A DNA stretch of 64,000 nt from JBGPHT01 sp041484525. GTDB taxonomy: Bacteria; Acidobacteriota; Terriglobia; Bryobacterales; Bryobacteraceae. Below the pieces are notes generated by a model. The model worked only from the letters and a program-made list of their open reading frames with translations. It was not told the origin of the DNA and searched no databases. Positions 31,517-40,573 of this stretch are shown here, piece by piece. Location: assembly GCA_041484525.1 (NCBI GenBank), contig JBGPHT010000016.1, positions 1 to 64,000 of the forward strand, given 5' to 3'. The position numbers were made by a program, and so were the translations under genes. Each line of letters starts with the position of its first letter. The first letter of the stretch is position 1.

Positions 31517-33436
31517 GTGACCGCTCTCACGCCAAGTGCTTCCCGGCCCGCTCCATCCGCTGCGTCCGATGTATCGATCGCGGCGGCGCCTGCGCCAGGG
31601 GCCGCCGCGGTTCCCGGGTTCAACGCACTGCTGCTGGGCTTGTTCGCAGACACGTCGGCACCCCCCGCACCTGAATCCCTACAAACGCCGGACTCGGCCG
31701 CGGGTTCGTCGTTGTTGGATAAAACGCCAGGCGCGCCCAACGATCTGCGTGCCATGTTCGCGCTTCTGGATGCCCGTGGTGCCCGGACCGGGATCCCGGG
31801 AACGGACGAGAAGGCGCACCCGGATACGACACCGAAAGGGCCGCACGTGCTGCCGGTCTGGCGCGTTGCGCCGGCCGAACCGAGCCAGGAGCCGAAAGCA
31901 GCGGATGGGACAACGCTCCTGCCGCCGATGAAACCGGCGCCGGCCGGGACTGCAGTTGAGCCCGGCGAGGCTGTGCCGGAAAAAGCGATCGCAGCCAAAC
32001 CGGAGCCGCCCATGCTACCGGCCCTTCAATTAAGCGCATTCCAATCGGCGGCACCGGAACCCAAGAAAAGTAACGCTGCGGCAGCCAAGCCGGGAGTAGT
32101 CAAACCCGGGGGCTTCAATTCTGGGCCAGGAAAGCCGGATGACATCATCCTCCAGGTAGGCCAGCCCGAGGCAGACAAACCCGCGGCATCCAAGACCGAG
32201 GTAATTCAGCCGCAGCCACCGGTACCGGACGGACCGCCAGTGCTCCTATCGACAGTGGAGCCTGCGGCCAACACCGACGCCGATGCGACAACGGTGTCCG
32301 AACGTCCTTTGCCCCGTCCCGGCACTGGGCGCCTTGCCGGTACGGCGAAGCCAGCCAATCGCAAACTTGCGCCACTCGCACCGCCCGCCCCATCGAACGT
32401 TCCGGCGTTAACGCCGCCGCCGCGGCCACTGCAGGCTGTCGAGCCGGAGACGGAATCCCAGCGGCAGCCAGTCACACCGGCGCCGCCTGTTCCACCAGTG
32501 CCGCCTTCCCGACCCGCACCGGCGACGCCGTCATCTCTCCCGGCCACCGCGAGCCGGGCTGTCGGGCTGTCAAAGGCGCCGTCGGTGCCAACGGAAATCG
32601 CCTTCCAGGCGAAATTGGTTCCCAACGCGGCCGCGGACACGCTGCCGGCCGAGGGCTCGCCCCGGAGCGCCACAACAGAACACGAACCGGCCGCCGGCCC
32701 GCGCCCCATCGCAACAGTAGGATCGCAGCCGCCGCAACCGGTGGACCCGGAATCCGAATCCGCCGTACCGGCCTCTGCCGGAAATGCGCCGGAACCTCAT
32801 GATGACGATTTGCCCGTCGCCGCGGAGCGCCTCCGCAAGCCCGAACCCGCCACGCCGGGCGCGCCGGAGATCACTCCACGCGCCGAGCTGAGTATCCCAG
32901 CGGACCATGCGGCAGCGTCCCAGGTGGCAACTCCGCCAGCTTTCCCTCGCACCGTCTCGACTGAGCGTGTATCCCAGCCGGAGCGGGTTGCTCCGCCGCT
33001 GCCGCCCGAGCCGGTCCGTCCGCCGGCGCTGGCCGCGCGCGACATTCAACTCCATCTCGGCGGACCCGACGGTCGCGTCGACGTACGACTCGTGGAACGC
33101 GCGGGCGAGGTCCACGTGGATGTCCGCACTCCCGACCCGCGGCTGGCGGTCGATCTGCGTAGCGACCTTCCAGGGTTGGCGCAGAAGCTCGAACAGACAG
33201 GCTTCCGCGCGGACGCCTGGCACTCAGGCGCGAGCGGCGCGGCCGAACGGCCGAATGCCGAGCCTTCTACCCGGACGACCGCACAGCATTCCGGCGATTC
33301 CCCTCGCCAGGATGCCCGGGATGCCCGGGAACAACAGCAGCAAAGCCGGGACCACCGGCCGAAACCAGGGGATGAATCACACGGCCGCAAGCCGCAAAGA
33401 AAGGATTTCGCATGGCTTCTATCAGCTCTTCGCTAA
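31517..33436 (+). CDS. fliK: FliK-like flagellar hook-length control protein
   Basis: 639 residues with GTG start at 31517; no ATG or other start lies further upstream before a stop at 31469. The long central part is Pro/Ala-rich and disordered, as expected of a molecular ruler. The C-terminal domain contains 'RDIQLHLGGPDGRVDVRLVERAGEVHVDVRTPDPRLAVDLRSDLPGLAQKLEQTGF', the Flg_hook-type fold ('L.P..LG.V.V.L......V.F......R..L'). It is exported during hook assembly and switches FlhB specificity. No obvious Shine-Dalgarno. It overlaps flgD by 25 bases. Confidence 0.82.
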   Translation: MTALTPSASRPAPSAASDVSIAAAPAPGAAAVPGFNALLLGLFADTSAPPAPESLQTPDSAAGSSLLDKTPGAPNDLRAMFALLDARGARTGIPGTDEKAHPDTTPKGPHVLPVWRVAPAEPSQEPKAADGTTLLPPMKPAPAGTAVEPGEAVPEKAIAAKPEPPMLPALQLSAFQSAAPEPKKSNAAAAKPGVVKPGGFNSGPGKPDDIILQVGQPEADKPAASKTEVIQPQPPVPDGPPVLLSTVEPAANTDADATTVSERPLPRPGTGRLAGTAKPANRKLAPLAPPAPSNVPALTPPPRPLQAVEPETESQRQPVTPAPPVPPVPPSRPAPATPSSLPATASRAVGLSKAPSVPTEIAFQAKLVPNAAADTLPAEGSPRSATTEHEPAAGPRPIATVGSQPPQPVDPESESAVPASAGNAPEPHDDDLPVAAERLRKPEPATPGAPEITPRAELSIPADHAAASQVATPPAFPRTVSTERVSQPERVAPPLPPEPVRPPALAARDIQLHLGGPDGRVDVRLVERAGEVHVDVRTPDPRLAVDLRSDLPGLAQKLEQTGFRADAWHSGASGAAERPNAEPSTRTTAQHSGDSPRQDARDAREQQQQSRDHRPKPGDESHGRKPQRKDFAWLLSALR

Positions 33437-33714
33437 CCACTTCCGGCATTGCCGGTGCCACTCCGGACCCATATGCGGCGGCAACGCCCACGGCTCCGGT
33501 GGCCGACAAAAACATGTTCCTCCAGCTCCTGGTATCGCAATTGCGCAACCAGGACCCACTCAATCCGACGGACGGCACCGCGTTCGTTTCCCAGCTCGCG
33601 CAATTCCAACAGCTCGAGCAATCGCTCAACATGAGCGCCGACATCTCAGCCATCCGCACGGACATGGACGCTCTCGCACTGCCGTCCGGCGGCACTTCCG
33701 GCGTTAAACCATAA
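33412..33714 (+). CDS. flgD: FlgD, hook assembly scaffold (short form)
   Basis: 100 residues only. 'ADKNMFLQLLVSQLRNQDPLNPTDGTAFVSQLAQFQQLEQSLNM' is the conserved N-terminal FlgD segment. The C-terminal Tudor/fibronectin-like region (about 100 more residues in enteric FlgD) is absent, and the next gene follows 12 bases later without remnants, so the short form appears genuine. FlgD caps the growing hook while FlgE is added, and is then discarded. Confidence 0.88.
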   Translation: MASISSSLTTSGIAGATPDPYAAATPTAPVADKNMFLQLLVSQLRNQDPLNPTDGTAFVSQLAQFQQLEQSLNMSADISAIRTDMDALALPSGGTSGVKP

Positions 33715-33726
33715 ACGGAGATCACT

Positions 33727-34992
33727 ATGTTTACATCCTTCTCGACCGCACTTTCCGCGCTCAGCGCAACCTCCACGGCCATTGACGTAGTGGGCAACAA
33801 CCTGGCGAACCTCAACACGCCCGGCTTCAAGACCAGCCAGGTCATGTTCCGCGACCTCGTGACCCTGTCGCTGGGAGCGGGCCTCGGCGAAACGCAGGTC
33901 GGATTCGGAACCGGACAGCCGTTGACGTTTCGACAGTTCACGCAGGGAGCCCTCCAGACCAGTACCGGGCTGCTGGACGCCGCCATTCAGGGTGACGGAT
34001 TCTTCGTGCTGAAGGGCGACTCCGGCGTCCCGCTCTTCACGCGCGCCGGCAACTTCACAGTGGATAAGGCCGGGAATTTGCTCACGTCTACGGGCGAGCG
34101 CATACAAGGTTGGACCACCTTGAACCCGCTGACCGGAGCGGTAGACACAAACGGGCCGATCGGCAACATTGTGGTTCCGGTCGGCTCGCTCAAGCCGCCG
34201 ACCGTCACCACGAATTTCTCGGTCGACCTGAATCTGAACGCCAAGGCTGCGGCGGATGCCAGCTCTTCCTTCTCCACGCCGATGACGATCTATGACAGCC
34301 TGGGCAACTCCCATGTGCTCTCAGTCGGCTTCCAGAAAACGGGCCCCAATGCGTGGAGCTACAACGTCACGATCCCTGGCGAGGATGTGTCGGGCGGAAC
34401 GCCCGGAACGCCGTCCGACATCTCGGGAGCGAGCGGCACGCTGACTTTCGATACCAACGGCCAGTTGACCGACCCAGCCGCCGGAACCACCATTGGCTTC
34501 GATGTGACCGGCTTCAACGACGGCGCTTCCGACCTGCATCTGGATTGGGACCCTTATAACGGCACCGCCGGACGCCTCACCCAGTTCGGTCAGCCCTCGG
34601 CTTCTTCAGCCAGCTCGCAGAACGGCTCCGGCGCGGCGCAGTTGGTCCGGGTCGGATTGGCCGATGGCGGCGGAATTCTGGCGGCGTATTCGAACGGCGA
34701 CCAGGTGATCGTAGCGCAGGTCGCCATGGCCTCCGTCCGCAACGCCGACACGCTGCTGGCCGCCGGTAACAACAGCTTTACGATCAGCGCGCGCACGGCA
34801 AACCCTTCGATCGGAGTGCCGGGCACGGGCGGCCGCGGATCCATCGTGGGCGGTGTGATCGAGGCCTCGACAGTGGACATCGCCAAGGAGTTCACCAACC
34901 TGATCGTCTACCAGCGCGGCTACCAGGCCAACTCACGCGTAGTGACCACGGCCGATCAACTCAGCCAGGACACTATCAACTTAATCCGTTAA
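33727..34992 (+). CDS. flgE: FlgE, flagellar hook protein
   Basis: 421 residues, usual length. N-terminal 'FTSFSTALSALSATSTAIDVVGNNLANLNTPGFKTSQVMF' and C-terminal 'ASTVDIAKEFTNLIVYQRGYQANSRVVTTADQLSQDTINLIR' are the terminal helices of hook proteins; the middle includes 'TPMTIYDSLGNSHVLSVGFQKTG', the FlgE central domain start. It polymerises as the hook under the FlgD cap. Confidence 0.95.
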   Translation: MFTSFSTALSALSATSTAIDVVGNNLANLNTPGFKTSQVMFRDLVTLSLGAGLGETQVGFGTGQPLTFRQFTQGALQTSTGLLDAAIQGDGFFVLKGDSGVPLFTRAGNFTVDKAGNLLTSTGERIQGWTTLNPLTGAVDTNGPIGNIVVPVGSLKPPTVTTNFSVDLNLNAKAAADASSSFSTPMTIYDSLGNSHVLSVGFQKTGPNAWSYNVTIPGEDVSGGTPGTPSDISGASGTLTFDTNGQLTDPAAGTTIGFDVTGFNDGASDLHLDWDPYNGTAGRLTQFGQPSASSASSQNGSGAAQLVRVGLADGGGILAAYSNGDQVIVAQVAMASVRNADTLLAAGNNSFTISARTANPSIGVPGTGGRGSIVGGVIEASTVDIAKEFTNLIVYQRGYQANSRVVTTADQLSQDTINLIR

Positions 34993-34999
34993 TCAGCCG

Positions 35000-35245
35000 A
35001 TGACTCCTCAGGAAGAAATTGCGCCGTTAGGCGATGTGACGGTCGAGCTCGAAGTCGAACTCGACCGGCGCACGGTGAGCGCTCGCGAGGTGCTGCAGCT
35101 TCAGGAAGGCAGCGTCCTCGAGACGAAGCGGTCCGCCGGCGAGAACATCGATATCTATATCGGGGGCGTGCTGTTCGGCTCCGGTGAGATCGTCGTGATC
35201 GAGAACACGCTAGGCGTGCGGATCACGGACTTCCGCGATGACTGA
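35000..35245 (+). CDS. fliN: FliN, flagellar motor switch protein (short)
   Basis: 81 residues, essentially one SpoA domain: 'DVTVELEVELDRRTVSAREVLQLQEGSVLETKRSAGENIDIYIGGVLFGSGEIVVIENTLGVRIT'. FliN forms the distal C ring with FliM and is the binding site for export ATPase regulators. Located between flgE and the export genes. A second, longer SpoA protein is encoded at 42494, so the switch may contain both. Confidence 0.9.
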   Translation: MTPQEEIAPLGDVTVELEVELDRRTVSAREVLQLQEGSVLETKRSAGENIDIYIGGVLFGSGEIVVIENTLGVRITDFRDD

Positions 35246-35257
35246 GGACGGATTTCA

Positions 35258-35533
35258 ATGGAAGCGATACAACAAATCGCGGCGGTCGCCGCCGTGTTGG
35301 GCCTGCTCGGAGCCACGCTCTGGTGGCTGCGGCGACGGGGTATGGCAGGCATTCTGCCGGCTAGAAAAGGATCGGCGCGGCGAATGGAGTTGCTCGAGCG
35401 GCTGACGCTCGGGCCGCAGCAGACGCTGCACCTGATCCGGCTGGGAGACCGCGCGCTGCTGGTGGCGGCGTCTCCGGGTGGATTTGCTCTGGTCCACAAC
35501 ACCTCCGTGCGCGAGATGGAAGCGGCCCAATGA
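35258..35533 (+). CDS. fliO: FliO-like flagellar biosynthesis protein
   Basis: 91 residues: one N-terminal membrane helix (QIAAVAAVLGLLGATLWWLRRRG) and a short cytoplasmic domain with 'MELLERLTLGPQQTLHLIRLGDRALLVAASPGG', the FliO pattern ('L..LG....L.LV.V.....LLG.T...'). FliO assists assembly of the FliP pore. The stop overlaps the fliP start by 4 bases. Confidence 0.85.
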   Translation: MEAIQQIAAVAAVLGLLGATLWWLRRRGMAGILPARKGSARRMELLERLTLGPQQTLHLIRLGDRALLVAASPGGFALVHNTSVREMEAAQ

Positions 35534-36267
35534 AACTCCGCCGCGTTCTTGCCTTGCTGCTCGCGGCCCTGCCGGCCATGGCGGCGGCCGCCGAACCTCT
35601 CTCTCTCTTCGGCATATCGGCCGGAAAGGACAATTCCAGCCTCAGCGTCCCGATGCAAGTCGTAATTATGTTGACGCTGATGACGGTGCTGCCCGCCGCC
35701 GTCATGTCGATCACGCCGTTTCTGCGCATCGTGATCGTGCTGCATTTCCTTCGGCAGGCACTGGGGACGCAGTCCACGCCCTCAAATCAGGTACTGCTGG
35801 GGCTGGCGCTGTTTCTGAGCATCGTCATCATGCAGCCGGTGGCGGCGGACATGTATCACCAGGGCTGGGAGCCGATGGAAGCGGGCAAGTTGACCCCGCA
35901 GCAGGCGTTCGATCAGGGAGCCAAGCCGCTACGCAACTTCCTGGCGCGGTTTGCCCGCGAAAAGGACATTCGCCTGTTCGTCGAGATCGCGCGCGAGCCG
36001 GCGCCCAAAACGCGGGCGGACCTCGACTTGAAGATCCTGATCCCGGCCTACATTCTCTCTGAGTTGAAAACCGGGTTCCAGATCGGAGCCGTTCTGTTCC
36101 TGCCGTTCCTGATTATCGACCTGGTGGTAGCTTCGGTCACGCTTTCCGTGGGCATGGTGCAACTGCCGCCGGTGATGATTTCCGCGCCCTTCAAGATCAT
36201 GCTGTTCGTGCTCGTGGACGGCTGGAACCTGGTGGTCGGCTCGTTGATGAAGAGTTTCTACCAATGA
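35530..36267 (+). CDS. fliP: FliP, flagellar type III export gate protein
   Basis: 245 residues: signal peptide (MKLRRVLALLLAALPAMAAAA), then 'MTVLPAAVMSITPFLRIVIVLHFLRQALGTQSTPSNQVLLGLALFL' and C-terminal 'GFQIGAVLFLPFLIIDLVVASVTLSVGMVQLPPVMISAPFKIMLFVLVDGW', both FliP signatures. Five FliP form the core of the export gate with FliQ and FliR. The stop overlaps fliQ by 4 bases. Confidence 0.97.
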   Translation: MKLRRVLALLLAALPAMAAAAEPLSLFGISAGKDNSSLSVPMQVVIMLTLMTVLPAAVMSITPFLRIVIVLHFLRQALGTQSTPSNQVLLGLALFLSIVIMQPVAADMYHQGWEPMEAGKLTPQQAFDQGAKPLRNFLARFAREKDIRLFVEIAREPAPKTRADLDLKILIPAYILSELKTGFQIGAVLFLPFLIIDLVVASVTLSVGMVQLPPVMISAPFKIMLFVLVDGWNLVVGSLMKSFYQ

Positions 36268-36533
36268 CGCCTGAAACCGTAGTCCAGTTGATCCGGCAGA
36301 CGCTGATGGCGACGTTCTGGCTGGCAGCGCCGCTGCTGGCGATCGGCTTCATCGCCGGCATGGTGATCAGCCTGGTGCAGATTGCAACCTCGATGCAGGA
36401 CAACGCCTTCAGCACCATCCCGCGATTAGTGGCTTTCCTGTTGGGGATTCTCCTGCTCCTGCCCTGGATGCTGCAGAAGATGATGGCCTACACCATGTCG
36501 ATCCTGGGAGACCTGGGTCGTTATGCCCGCTAG
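36264..36533 (+). CDS. fliQ: FliQ, flagellar type III export gate protein
   Basis: 89 residues with two membrane helices ('LMATFWLAAPLLAIGFIAGMVISLVQIATSMQDNAFSTIPRLVAFLLGILLLLPWML'), the standard FliQ sequence. It overlaps fliP by 4 and fliR by 11 bases, so the three gate genes are translated together. Length is typical. Confidence 0.95.
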   Translation: MTPETVVQLIRQTLMATFWLAAPLLAIGFIAGMVISLVQIATSMQDNAFSTIPRLVAFLLGILLLLPWMLQKMMAYTMSILGDLGRYAR

Positions 36534-37296
36534 CGTGAACCTTTCGGCCGGCACGTTGTACGGTTTCATGTTGGTCCTTGCGCGCGTCGGCGGTGCGCTG
36601 GTGTTCGTGCCGCTCCCCGGCGTCAAGAGCGCGCCCGAGCCCGCACGCGTAGCCCTCGCCCTCGGATTCTCCATGGCTCTTTTCCCGCTCTGGCCGGTGG
36701 TGGACGCCTCGGCTGTTTCTGTCGCGACGCTGGCAGGCTGGGCGGCGGCTGAGGCGGCGATCGGAATCGCCATCGGCGTTTCGCTCGCGATCGTGATCGA
36801 AGCCTTTGCGATGGCCGCACAATTGGCTGGCCTGCAGGCCGGGTATTCCTATGCGTCCACCATCGATCCCAATACCGAGGCCGATTCGGGCGTGCTGCTG
36901 GTGTTCGCGCAGCTCATGGCCGGGATGCTCTTCTTCGCCCTGGGACTGGATCGCGAAGTTCTGCGGCTGTTCGCGCTCACCCTGCAAAAGATTCCGCCAG
37001 GCGCTTACATCTTCAGCCCGTCCTCCGCATTGGTCATGATCCGGCTGGGAACGGATGTCTTCACGTTCGGTGTTCGGCTGGCCCTGCCCGTGGTCGCGCT
37101 GTTGGTCATGGTGGACGTGTCCCTGGCTCTGCTGGGACGTCTCAACCAGCAATTGCAACTGCTGTCTCTGGCATTTCCCGCGAAAATGCTGACCGCGCTC
37201 GCGGTGCTGAGTTGGATGGCGGCGCTTTATCCGCGCCTGATGCTCGAATCGAGCGGCCATGCCTGGGCGGCCGTCCGCCGGATCTTGGGGCTATGA
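36523..37296 (+). CDS. fliR: FliR, flagellar type III export gate protein
   Basis: 257 residues, six predicted membrane helices. 'YGFMLVLARVGGALVFVPLPGVKSAPEPARVALALGFSMALFP' and 'AAQLAGLQAGYSYASTIDPNTEADSGVLLVFAQLMAGMLFFALG' are FliR features. One FliR completes the FliP5Q4R1 gate. It is not fused to FlhB, which follows 6 bases downstream. Confidence 0.95.
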   Translation: MPASVNLSAGTLYGFMLVLARVGGALVFVPLPGVKSAPEPARVALALGFSMALFPLWPVVDASAVSVATLAGWAAAEAAIGIAIGVSLAIVIEAFAMAAQLAGLQAGYSYASTIDPNTEADSGVLLVFAQLMAGMLFFALGLDREVLRLFALTLQKIPPGAYIFSPSSALVMIRLGTDVFTFGVRLALPVVALLVMVDVSLALLGRLNQQLQLLSLAFPAKMLTALAVLSWMAALYPRLMLESSGHAWAAVRRILGL

Positions 37297-37302
37297 CACA
37301 AG

Positions 37303-38367
37303 ATGGCGGACAAATCCGGCCAAACCGAGCAACCTACCCAGCGACGCCTCGACAAGGCCCGCAAGGACGGCAACTTTCTAACGGCCAAGGAGTTCGTCTC
37401 CGCCCTGCAGTTCATGGTCTTCCTGTACATCTTGTCGAGCGGCGGCGTGAGTTGGTTTGCAGGCCTTCAACAGACGACGCGCGAGCTCTTTGCGCTCGCC
37501 TTCGCCGACGAAATACGGGCCCAGGATGTGACGCACCTCGCCTGGCAGCTCTTTTGGAAGCAGTTCTTTCCCCTGGTACTGGGGGGCATGGCGGTGGCCG
37601 CGGCGACCGTCGGCATCCGGCTGGCGACCACGCAATTCGGAGTGAGCTTCAAACGGCTGGTTCCCGATGCCGAGCGCTTCAACCCGCTATCGCGCTTGAA
37701 GCACCTTCCCTCGCAGAACCTTCCGGCCCTGGGGCAGGCTGTGCTCCTCTTGCCGGTGTTTGTCTGGGCAGTCTACGCCATCGTGAGCGACAAGCTGGAT
37801 GCGTTCCTGGCGCTACCGCTCCAATCCGTCGCCAGCGGCGCCAGCCTGATCGGTTCCTCTTTAATGGAGCTCTTCTGGAAGGCGGCCGCCATCTTCCTGG
37901 TGTTCGGGGCGGTGGACTTGTTCCGCCAGATCCGGAGACACACTGCGGAGCTGCGCATGAGCAAGCAGGAGATCCGCGACGAGATGAAGGAGTCGGAAGG
38001 CAATCCGCAAATGAAGCAGCGGATACGCCGCATCCAGCGGAGCCGCGCGCGCAAGCGAATGATGCAGGAGGTGCCGACGGCCACCGCGGTGATCGTCAAC
38101 CCGACGCACTTCGCGGTGGCTATCCGCTACGAGGTGGACAGCATGGCGGCGCCGCTGGTAGTTGCCAAGGGCAAGAACTATCTGGCGCTGCGCATCCGGC
38201 AGAAAGCCATCGACCACCTGGTGCCGATCATCGAGAATCCGCCGCTGGCGCAGGCACTCTACAAGTCGGTCGACGTGGGGCAGGAGATTCCGGCGCATCT
38301 GTACCGCGCGGTAGCCGAAATTCTGGCGTACATTTTCAAACTCATGAACGGGAGGCTTCCGGGTTGA
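37303..38367 (+). CDS. flhB: FlhB, export specificity switch protein
   Basis: 354 residues. N-terminus 'KSGQTEQPTQRRLDKARKDGNFLTAKEFVSALQFMVFL' is the FlhB pattern; four membrane helices follow. The autocleavage motif NPTH is present in 'TAVIVNPTHFAVAIRY' (about 263-266), and the C-terminal domain has 'VVAKGKNYLALRIRQKA'. It switches export from rod/hook to filament substrates after FliK signalling. Confidence 0.96.
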   Translation: MADKSGQTEQPTQRRLDKARKDGNFLTAKEFVSALQFMVFLYILSSGGVSWFAGLQQTTRELFALAFADEIRAQDVTHLAWQLFWKQFFPLVLGGMAVAAATVGIRLATTQFGVSFKRLVPDAERFNPLSRLKHLPSQNLPALGQAVLLLPVFVWAVYAIVSDKLDAFLALPLQSVASGASLIGSSLMELFWKAAAIFLVFGAVDLFRQIRRHTAELRMSKQEIRDEMKESEGNPQMKQRIRRIQRSRARKRMMQEVPTATAVIVNPTHFAVAIRYEVDSMAAPLVVAKGKNYLALRIRQKAIDHLVPIIENPPLAQALYKSVDVGQEIPAHLYRAVAEILAYIFKLMNGRLPG

Positions 38368-38377
38368 CCGGGTAAAG

Positions 38378-40465
38378 ATGAGTCCGGCCAAAGCAATTCC
38401 GAATCCCAATCTTCCCAAGTGGCTGCAGGGCGTACCCCTGAAGCTCCTCGGCGAGATGAGTGTCCCCCTCGGGGTGATCGGGATCGTGATCGCTCTGATC
38501 ACGCCTCTCCCGGGCTTTGTACTCGACCTGCTGATCGTCACCGACATCCTGATGTCGGTCACGGTGCTGATGGTCGCCCTCTACCTGGTGCGGCCCGTCG
38601 AGTTCACATCGTTTCCGACCACCTTGCTGCTCCTCACGCTCTTCCGCCTGGCGCTGAACGTTTCTTCTTCGCGGCTGATCCTGCTGAACGGAAATACGGG
38701 AACCTCGGCCGCGGGCGAAGTGATCGGGGCCTTCGGCAGCTTCGTGGTGGGCGGCAACTACATCATCGGCGCGGTTATTTTCCTGGTGCTGATCGCGATT
38801 CAGTACGTCGTCATCAACCACGGCGCAGTGCGCATTTCGGAAGTGACCGCACGCTTCACCCTGGATGCCCTCCCCGGGAAGCAGATGTCGATCGATTCCG
38901 ATCTGAGCGGGGGACTGATCGACGAGACGGAAGCCAAGCGGCGCCGCAAACAACTTTCCACCGAGGCCGAATTCTACGGCGCCATGGACGGCGCTTCACG
39001 CTTCACGCAGCGGGACGCCATCGCGAGCATCCTGATCACCGCCATCAACATTATTGCGGGATTCCTGATCGGCGTTACGCAGCACGGCATGGATTTCCGC
39101 AAGGCGCTCGAGACCTATACCGTGCTGACGATCGGCGACGGCCTGGTAACCGTGATCCCGGCGCTGATGATCTCGATTGCGGGCGGCCTCATCGTAACCC
39201 GCGCCAGCGCGGATGCGCGGGTAGGCGCGGAGTTCCACAAGCAGATCTTCGGCAAGTCGCAGCCGCTGCTGCTGGCGGCGGGAGTGCTGGTGGCGCTGGC
39301 CGCGATTCCGTCCATGCCCAAGCTGCCTTTCCTGCTGCTGGGCGGGGGCGCGGCGGCGGCCGGCTGGCAGTTGCGGCGCAAGGAGACGCAAGCCCCGGCC
39401 ATCGAGCTTCCGGAGAGCAAGCCGGCGGCATCCACGGGCGACAGCGTGGAATCGCTGCTGCGCGTCGAACCGCTCGCCATCGAGGTCGGGCTCGGCCTGG
39501 TGGGTCTGGTCGAGGGCGGCCAGGAATCGCCCTTGTTGCGGCGCATCTCGGCCATCCGCCGGCAGGTCGCCGCCGACCTGGGATATGTGCTGCCGCCGGT
39601 ACGCGTCACCGACAACCTTTCGCTGCGCGGCCGCGAGTACCTGATCTCGCTCAAGGGCGTGGAAGTCTCGCGCTTCGAGCTGCCGCCGGGCTGCGAGCTG
39701 GCGATTCCCACGGGAGCAGCCGAGGGTAATCTGGAGGGCCAGGCCACGCGCGAGCCGGCATTCGGCATGAGTGCCGTTTGGATTCCCGTGGAGCGCGCCG
39801 AGATCGCCCGGAGCTCCGGCTACACCGTGGTCGATGGCGTCAGCGTGCTGGGCACACATCTCTCGGAGATCATCCGCCGGTACGCGCACGAGCTATTCTC
39901 GCGCCAGGAAGCCAAGAAGCTGCTGGACCGGGTGTCGGTCGAGCATCCCAGGGTAGTGGAGGATCTGGTACCGAAGTTGCTGCCCCTGGCCATCGTGCAG
40001 CGTGTGCTGCAGAATCTGTTGCGCGAGCGGGCGTCCATCAAGGACGCGGTGTCGATTCTGGAGGCCCTGGGCGAAGCTGCCAGCGCGACGCGAAACCCCG
40101 TCCTGTTGACCGAGTATGTTCGCCAGGTGATTCGCCGTTCCGTGGTAAAGCCGTACCTCAACCGTGCGGGCGAGCTCCCGGCATGGTTTCTCGACCCGGC
40201 CATCGAGCAGGCGGTCGAGTCCGCGGTCGAGCACGGGGAGCAGAACAGCCACCTTACGATGGCCCCGCAAGCCATCCGCGACATCCTGCAGCGGATTTCG
40301 GCGCGTGTTGTCTCGCCGGAGATGCCGGTGGTGGCGATCACGTCGTCGGGCGCGCGCTTCTTCCTGCGGCAGGTCGGGGAGGCGTCTATGCCGAATCTCA
40401 TTTTCCTGTCCCACAACGAGGTGCCGCCGGGACTGCGCGTGCAGTCGCTGGGCACAATTCAGTGA
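38378..40465 (+). CDS. flhA: FlhA, flagellar type III export gate protein
   Basis: 695 residues, normal length. The FHIPEP signature is present ('RPVEFTSFPTTLLLLTLFRLALNVSSSR', about 70-97); membrane helices occupy the first about 330 residues, and the cytoplasmic domain the rest ('IRRYAHELFSRQEAKKLLDRV'). FlhA forms the nonameric ring that receives substrates and couples proton flow to export. 10 bases after flhB. The gap to 40574 holds no recognised feature beyond a weak sigma-28-like site. Confidence 0.97.
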   Translation: MSPAKAIPNPNLPKWLQGVPLKLLGEMSVPLGVIGIVIALITPLPGFVLDLLIVTDILMSVTVLMVALYLVRPVEFTSFPTTLLLLTLFRLALNVSSSRLILLNGNTGTSAAGEVIGAFGSFVVGGNYIIGAVIFLVLIAIQYVVINHGAVRISEVTARFTLDALPGKQMSIDSDLSGGLIDETEAKRRRKQLSTEAEFYGAMDGASRFTQRDAIASILITAINIIAGFLIGVTQHGMDFRKALETYTVLTIGDGLVTVIPALMISIAGGLIVTRASADARVGAEFHKQIFGKSQPLLLAAGVLVALAAIPSMPKLPFLLLGGGAAAAGWQLRRKETQAPAIELPESKPAASTGDSVESLLRVEPLAIEVGLGLVGLVEGGQESPLLRRISAIRRQVAADLGYVLPPVRVTDNLSLRGREYLISLKGVEVSRFELPPGCELAIPTGAAEGNLEGQATREPAFGMSAVWIPVERAEIARSSGYTVVDGVSVLGTHLSEIIRRYAHELFSRQEAKKLLDRVSVEHPRVVEDLVPKLLPLAIVQRVLQNLLRERASIKDAVSILEALGEAASATRNPVLLTEYVRQVIRRSVVKPYLNRAGELPAWFLDPAIEQAVESAVEHGEQNSHLTMAPQAIRDILQRISARVVSPEMPVVAITSSGARFFLRQVGEASMPNLIFLSHNEVPPGLRVQSLGTIQ

Positions 40466-40573
40466 AAACAGCGCCAAATTCGGCGAAATAGCCCTAAAGG
40501 AATCCAAGACATATGACGATTACTTGCCTATGCCAGGCAACTCGACGTTCGGTATGACCAGGAGCCAGATCAG

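Noticed and set aside
31228..32013. Minus-strand open frame of 261 codons overlapping flgF and fliK
   Set aside because: Gly/Ser/Ala-rich shadow of the proline-rich fliK; flgF has a clear start at 31298 in another frame.
40494..40522. Sigma-28-like site before flhF (TAAA-N17-GACGATTA)
   Set aside because: Spacer too long and -10 imperfect.
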